Part shown: one piece after another, positions 60,282-64,000 of the stretch
Numbering within the stretch: position 1 is the first letter of the stretch
Layout: each line of letters begins with the position of its first letter
Source: Microbacterium sp. Root166
GTDB taxonomy: Bacteria > Actinomycetota > Actinomycetes > Actinomycetales > Microbacteriaceae
Assembly (NCBI RefSeq): GCF_001427145.1
Contig: NZ_LMGL01000001.1
Location: 248,823-312,822 of the forward strand
DNA length: 64,000 bases
Direction of reading: 5' to 3'
Program-made: the position numbers and the translations under genes
The notes under the pieces: model-generated
What the model was told of the DNA's origin: nothing
What the model saw: only the letters and a program-made list of their open reading frames with translations
Databases searched by the model: none

Positions 60282-60713
60282 TCACCGCGAAGGGGCCGCT
60301 GAGTCACCCGTCGAGATCTGGCGAGCGAGCTCATCGACCTCCTCGTCGGGGAGGTCGACGCCCGCCTGCTCGAGGCGCTGATGCAGGACTTCGGCGATCC
60401 GCTCCTGCGGTTCGGTGCCGACATCCGAGCGCGTCTGCGCCACGATGCCGGCGACCTTGTCGATGGTCGAGGCGTCGTTCTGCGACATGGCGGGGAGCCG
60501 CTGCTCCTGCTCGCTGCCGAGTCCGCCCGGTGTGCGCTGGGCGGCGCTGGCCGTGAGCGTCTCACGGCCCTCGTCCTGGCCGTGATGATCCGTGCCGTCC
60601 TCCGAGCCGATCACGCCGATGCCGACGGCCTCGTGGTCGGGCTCGGCGGCCGCCGGCGTCGCCGCGCGGTCGTCGAGGGCATCGGGCTCACGGTCGTTCG
60701 CAGTGCTGTTCAT
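60282..60713 (-). CDS. Acidic hypothetical protein (143 aa)
   Basis: A 143-residue, strongly acidic protein: an Asp/Glu/Ala-rich N-terminal half and a helical C-terminal half, IAEVLHQRLEQAGVDLPDEEVDELARQI (about residues 106-133), of three-helix character. No family recognised. Its ATG overlaps the stop of the upstream 74-residue gene, so they are co-translated. It ends by the terminator at 60234-60260. Confidence 0.55.
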   Translation of the reverse strand: MNSTANDREPDALDDRAATPAAAEPDHEAVGIGVIGSEDGTDHHGQDEGRETLTASAAQRTPGGLGSEQEQRLPAMSQNDASTIDKVAGIVAQTRSDVGTEPQERIAEVLHQRLEQAGVDLPDEEVDELARQISTGDSAAPSR

Positions 60714-60937
60714 CACGGCTCCTCATCTCCACGGGTGGTGCTCAGTCCCAGGTCGGGGTCGGCGCCCTGGCGGGCGTCTTCGCCTTCCACCGGGTCATCC
60801 GGCTGCAGCGCAGCATCGGTCAACAGCTCGGAATCAGCAGCCGCGGCGCTGCGCTCGGCAGCCTCCGCGTCTCCGGTCTGGTCCCATCCGCCGGGCGGGT
60901 CGGCGTTGATCACGCCGTCGGGCAGCTCACGATCCAT
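60713..60937 (-). CDS. Acidic hypothetical protein (74 aa)
   Basis: A 74-residue acidic protein starting MDRELPDGVINADPPGGWDQTG and continuing with Asp/Glu/Ala/Gln. It appears largely disordered. A GAGAGGA ribosome-binding site precedes the ATG. With the 143-residue gene it forms an operon of small acidic proteins of unknown function. Confidence 0.5.
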   Translation of the reverse strand: MDRELPDGVINADPPGGWDQTGDAEAAERSAAAADSELLTDAALQPDDPVEGEDARQGADPDLGLSTTRGDEEP

Positions 60938-61008
60938 GAGTCGGTCCTCTCGTCACCCTCCACCCTGGCGGCACTCACGGCCGGGGTGCAGGGGGTTGAC
61001 AGGCGAAT

Positions 61009-61434
61009 TCAGGTCGGGTCGGGGCCGGCCTTGCGGGCCGCAGCGCGATCGCGCGCGACGGCATCGCCGATCAGCTGACCTCCGCTGGTGAACATCGCGC
61101 GCCGCCAGGGGAGGACGCCCTCGATCTCGATCTGGATCGACATCGACAGCAGAGTACGGATGAGGACGATGAGACCGAGGATCGCGGCATCCTCCAGCGA
61201 GGGTTTCGACGTGATGGTGCGGATCAGATCGGCCGCGACGAGCACTTCGAGGCCGAGCAGGATCGCCGCGCCCAGGGTCGTCCGCAGAACCGTGAACGCC
61301 GCCTGCCCGCCCTCCTGGCGCAGGAGCGAGCGGACACCCAGCACGACGGCGATGGCGAACCCGATGATCATCGCGGCCGCGCCGACGGCCTCGAAGCCGA
61401 TGGCCACCGCGGTGAAGACTGCCTCCATGTGCAC
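61009..61434 (-). CDS. DUF1622 membrane protein
   Basis: A 141-residue protein with three helices: FTAVAIGFEAVGAAAMIIGFAI, then LRTTLGAAILLGLEVLVAADLI, then DAAILGLIVLIRTLLSMS, the DUF1622 pattern. The GTG at 61434 is chosen because TAGGCT (61441-61446 on the complement) is six bases upstream; an ATG two codons later is possible. Function unknown; it may be a small channel-like protein. Confidence 0.75.
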   Translation of the reverse strand: MHMEAVFTAVAIGFEAVGAAAMIIGFAIAVVLGVRSLLRQEGGQAAFTVLRTTLGAAILLGLEVLVAADLIRTITSKPSLEDAAILGLIVLIRTLLSMSIQIEIEGVLPWRRAMFTSGGQLIGDAVARDRAAARKAGPDPT

Positions 61435-61477
61435 GCGGCCAGCCTAGGGCGGCGGAGGCCGAAGTCGGTCGATCCGC

Positions 61478-61777
61478 TCAGGCGGACCGGCGCGTCGTGA
61501 GGATCCCTCGCCGGGCGGGGTTCGCCTCGAACCAGTCGGCGACGTACCAGCACACCGGAATCACAGTGCGTCCCGGGCCGCGTTCGAGCTCGGTGACGGC
61601 CCGGTCGACGAGTTCACCGGCATACCCGTGTCCGCGGAAGGAGGGCACGGTGTAGGCGCGGGTCATCGCGACGGTCCGCCCGTCGTCACGGTAGTCCAGG
61701 ACGCTCACGAGGTCGTCGCCGCGGTGCAGCGTATAGCGCGAGGCATCCGGTTCATGGGTGAAGCGCAGCTCGGTCAC
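61478..61777 (-). CDS. Small GNAT-like N-acetyltransferase (NATD1/YjdJ type)
   Basis: A 99-residue protein of the short GNAT group: YRDDGRTVAMTRAYTVPSFRGHGYAGELVDRAV near residues 29-61 holds the acetyl-CoA loop (RGHGYA, the Q/RxxGxA-type motif), and PVCWYVADWFEANP follows. Substrate unknown. TAGCCT (61784-61789 on the complement) lies six bases before the GTG start. Confidence 0.82.
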   Translation of the reverse strand: MTELRFTHEPDASRYTLHRGDDLVSVLDYRDDGRTVAMTRAYTVPSFRGHGYAGELVDRAVTELERGPGRTVIPVCWYVADWFEANPARRGILTTRRSA

Positions 61778-61863
61778 GTCGCCAGGCTAACCCCGGCCTC
61801 CCCCACCGGGGCGCACGCGACCGGGATGTCGAAGCGTTCACCCGGCTGCCTCCCGGCCCGCGC

Positions 61864-63318
61864 TCAGGCGGGCAGGACGCCGGTGCGAGCGAGCTCCGAA
61901 TACCAGTGGCCGCTGTCCTTGACCGTGCGCTCGAGACTGTCGAAGTCGACGCGGACGATCCCGAAGCGCTTGGCGTAGCCGTAGCCCCACTCGAAGTTGT
62001 CGAGCAGCGACCACACGAAGTACCCGCGCAGGTCGACGCCCTGCTCGATTGCGCGGTGGGCGGCGGTGAAGTGACGACGCAGGTAGTCGAGGCGCTCGGC
62101 GTCGGGCACGGACCCGTCCTCGGCGACGACGTCGTCGAACGCCGCACCGTTCTCGGTCACCATGAGCGGCTGGTCCGGGAACTGCTCCTTGAGCGAGAGG
62201 AGCAGCTCCTCGAGGCCCTCGGGCGCGATGTTCCAGCCCATGGCCGTGTACGGTCCGGGCTGCTCGACGAACTCGACAGCCTGGTCGCTGCCGGGCCAGG
62301 CGGTTCCGCCCGCGGTGCCCTTGTGGCCGTCGTTCATCTGCTTCGGCGAGACGCCGTCCCACAGCCGCACGGTCGCCGTGGAGTAGTAGTTGACGCCGAG
62401 CACGTCGATCGGCTGGTTGGTCGCCGCGAGGTCTCCGTCGCGGACGAAAGACCAGTCGGTGACGGATGCCGTGTCCTCGAGCAGGTCCGCCGGGTACTCG
62501 CCCCGCAGCAGCGGGTGGGTGAAGGCACGGTTCGCGAGTCCGTCGATGCGACGCATGGCCTCGGCCGCACCGTCCCCCACTCCGCGAAGGACGTGGAAGT
62601 TGAGCGTGATCGAGTAGTCGGGGTCGCCCGTGGACGTCGCACGCAGCGCCTGCACGGCGCGACCGTGCGCGAGGTTGAGGTGGTGCACCGCGGCGAGCGC
62701 GGCGGCCGGCTCGTGACGACCCGGAGCGTGCCCGCCCTGGCCGTAGCCGAGGTAAGCCGAGCACCACGGCTCGTTGAGGGTCGTCCAGGTGTGGACGCGG
62801 TCGCCGAGCGCGGCGCCCATCACCTCGGCGTACCGTTCGAACGCGTCGGCGGTCGCGCGGACCGGCCAGCCGCCGGCATCCTCCAGCGCCTGCGGCAGAT
62901 CCCAGTGGTACAGCGTGGCGACCGGACGGATGCCGCGGTCGAGCAGGCCGTCGACGAGCCGGGAGTAGAAGTCGATCCCGGCCTGGTTCACCTCGCCGGT
63001 GCCGGTGGGCATGATCCGCGGCCATGCGATCGAGAAGCGGTACGCGCCGAGCCCGAGGTCCTTCATCAGATCCAGGTCGGCGTCGAGCCGGTGGTAGTGG
63101 TCGCACGCGACGTCTCCGGTGTCGCCGTTCCACACCTTGCCCGGCGTCTTGCTGAAGGTGTCCCAGATGGACGGCCCGCGGCCGTCCTCGTCGAACGCGC
63201 CCTCCACCTGGTACGACGCCGTGGCCGAGCCGAAGGTGAACCCGGGCGGGAAGACGAGGCCCGAATCGCGGTAGTCCGGCGAGCCCTGGACGGCGGTGGT
63301 AGCGGTCACGGAATTCAT
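61864..63318 (-). CDS. GH1 beta-glucosidase
   Basis: A 484-residue GH1 glycosidase. The catalytic pair is intact: acid/base Glu183 in TTLNEPW and nucleophile Glu389 in MVTENGAAF. The start [19 protein letters not shown] and the end [18 protein letters not shown] are typical. No signal peptide, so it is cytosolic. Its ATG overlaps the stop of the GH31 gene upstream (ATGA), so they are co-translated and probably degrade one imported oligosaccharide. Confidence 0.92.
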   Translation of the reverse strand: MNSVTATTAVQGSPDYRDSGLVFPPGFTFGSATASYQVEGAFDEDGRGPSIWDTFSKTPGKVWNGDTGDVACDHYHRLDADLDLMKDLGLGAYRFSIAWPRIMPTGTGEVNQAGIDFYSRLVDGLLDRGIRPVATLYHWDLPQALEDAGGWPVRATADAFERYAEVMGAALGDRVHTWTTLNEPWCSAYLGYGQGGHAPGRHEPAAALAAVHHLNLAHGRAVQALRATSTGDPDYSITLNFHVLRGVGDGAAEAMRRIDGLANRAFTHPLLRGEYPADLLEDTASVTDWSFVRDGDLAATNQPIDVLGVNYYSTATVRLWDGVSPKQMNDGHKGTAGGTAWPGSDQAVEFVEQPGPYTAMGWNIAPEGLEELLLSLKEQFPDQPLMVTENGAAFDDVVAEDGSVPDAERLDYLRRHFTAAHRAIEQGVDLRGYFVWSLLDNFEWGYGYAKRFGIVRVDFDSLERTVKDSGHWYSELARTGVLPA

Positions 63319-64000
63319 CGTGTCACCTCGCCGAGGTCGGCGGTGAACTGTTGCGACCTGCCGTCGGGCGTCGTGACGGTGATCGTCCGCTCACCCGCTC
63401 CGCCGGGGAAGACCCGCAGCGCGAGGCCGTCGAGGTAGTCGTAGTCGGGCCGGTCGGTGCGCGCGCCCCAGGGCAGCACCGTACCGGGCAGCACGTACAG
63501 CGGCAGGCTGTCGAACCCGTGGGTCTCGCGACGCCAGGCGCCGCCGGTGACCGTCTCACCCGTCAGCAGGCTGGTCCATTCACCGGCCGGCAGGTAGAAC
63601 TCCACCTCGCCGTCCGCCGAGAACACCGGCGCGACGAGCAGGTCCGCGCCGAGCATGTACTGCCTGTCGAGGTGGCGCACCGCGGGATCGTCGGGGAATT
63701 CGAGCAGCATCGGGCGCAGCAGCGGCACACCGGTGGCCGCGGCATCCACCCCCGCCTGGAACAGATACGGCATCAGCCGCATCTTGAGGTGCGTGAAGAT
63801 CCGGGTGACCTCGACGGCCTCGTCGTCAAACGCCCACGGCACCCGGTACGAGCCCGAGCCGTGGAAGCGGCTGTGGCTGCCGAGCATGCCGAAGGCGGTC
63901 CAGCGCTTGTAGACCGCGGCATCCGGCGTGCCTTCGAAGCCGCCGATGTCGTGACTCCAGTGCGCGAACCCGCTGTAGGCGAGCGACAGGCCGCCGCGGA
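63315..64000 (-). CDS. GH31 alpha-glycosidase, C-terminal part (cut by window edge)
   Basis: The last 228 residues of a GH31 enzyme, probably alpha-xylosidase or alpha-glucosidase (YicI-like): [13 protein letters not shown], then [34 protein letters not shown] and a beta-sandwich domain. The catalytic region proper is beyond the right edge. It overlaps the GH1 gene; an alpha-xylosidase with a beta-glucosidase would suit xyloglucan breakdown, but alpha-glucosidase is not excluded. Confidence 0.85.
   Translation of the reverse strand, partial: RGGLSLAYSGFAHWSHDIGGFEGTPDAAVYKRWTAFGMLGSHSRFHGSGSYRVPWAFDDEAVEVTRIFTHLKMRLMPYLFQAGVDAAATGVPLLRPMLLEFPDDPAVRHLDRQYMLGADLLVAPVFSADGEVEFYLPAGEWTSLLTGETVTGGAWRRETHGFDSLPLYVLPGTVLPWGARTDRPDYDYLDGLALRVFPGGAGERTITVTTPDGRSQQFTADLGEVTR

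Overview
The window is about 70% G+C and densely packed, with G/C-ending codons, many GTG and TTG starts and abundant 4-bp start/stop overlaps. Gene content (menaquinone pathway, system II cytochrome c biogenesis, archaeal-type AspRS, the 32-residue bS22-like ribosomal protein beside an excisionase-type HTH gene) points to a high-GC actinobacterium, most likely Microbacteriaceae and probably a Microbacterium. It reads as ordinary chromosome: I see no rRNA, tRNA, insertion sequence, prophage or CRISPR array. Several neighbourhoods (menD/A/E/B/C; phosphatase-tlpA-ccdA-resB-ccsB; proC with the HTH/bS22 pair) recall the Mycobacterium tuberculosis Rv0500-Rv0555 region.

Layout. 1-4.7 kb: menaquinone genes menD (cut by the window edge), menA, menE and menB, with small unrelated genes between. 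4.8-11.8 kb: a lipoprotein and a single-chain ECF transporter (T, two ATPases and S domain in one protein), convergent with B12-dependent metH. 11.9-18.1 kb: two flavin-type luciferase-like oxidoreductases, a PadR-controlled membrane protein, a trehalose-synthase-like GH13 enzyme and menC. 18.1-23.8 kb: a TetR-controlled export cassette of an MMPL transporter carrying a dead ABC-ATPase-like tail, plus a YhgE/Pip protein, with tandem 16-bp operators in front. 23.9-28.8 kb: cytochrome c biogenesis operon. 28.8-33 kb: DedA, AspRS, tyrosine phosphatase, glutaredoxin, rhodanese, bS22 and HTH. 33-44.3 kb: TetR with a DrrAB-type ABC exporter, ArsR, Ktr/Trk potassium uptake, proC, a hydrolase, a cation efflux protein, tadA/upp. 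44.3-64 kb: a RecB-like nuclease/helicase, NAD synthetase, a lipase-maturation-factor-like protein, a nucleosidase, SbcCD, small acidic proteins and a GH31/GH1 glycosidase pair cut by the right edge.

Two genome-style signals run through the window. First, many transcription units begin with a TAnnnT hexamer 6-8 bases before the start codon, i.e. probable leaderless mRNAs; this settles several start codons. Second, the heptamer GGATGCC/GGCATCC occurs far more often than base composition predicts, and does so through codons this genome otherwise avoids. A 25-base repeat also lies inside two unrelated genes, in the same reading frame. The most novel-looking unit is the MMPL-pseudoATPase/YhgE cassette; the ECF/lipoprotein/metH neighbourhood is the best metabolic lead.
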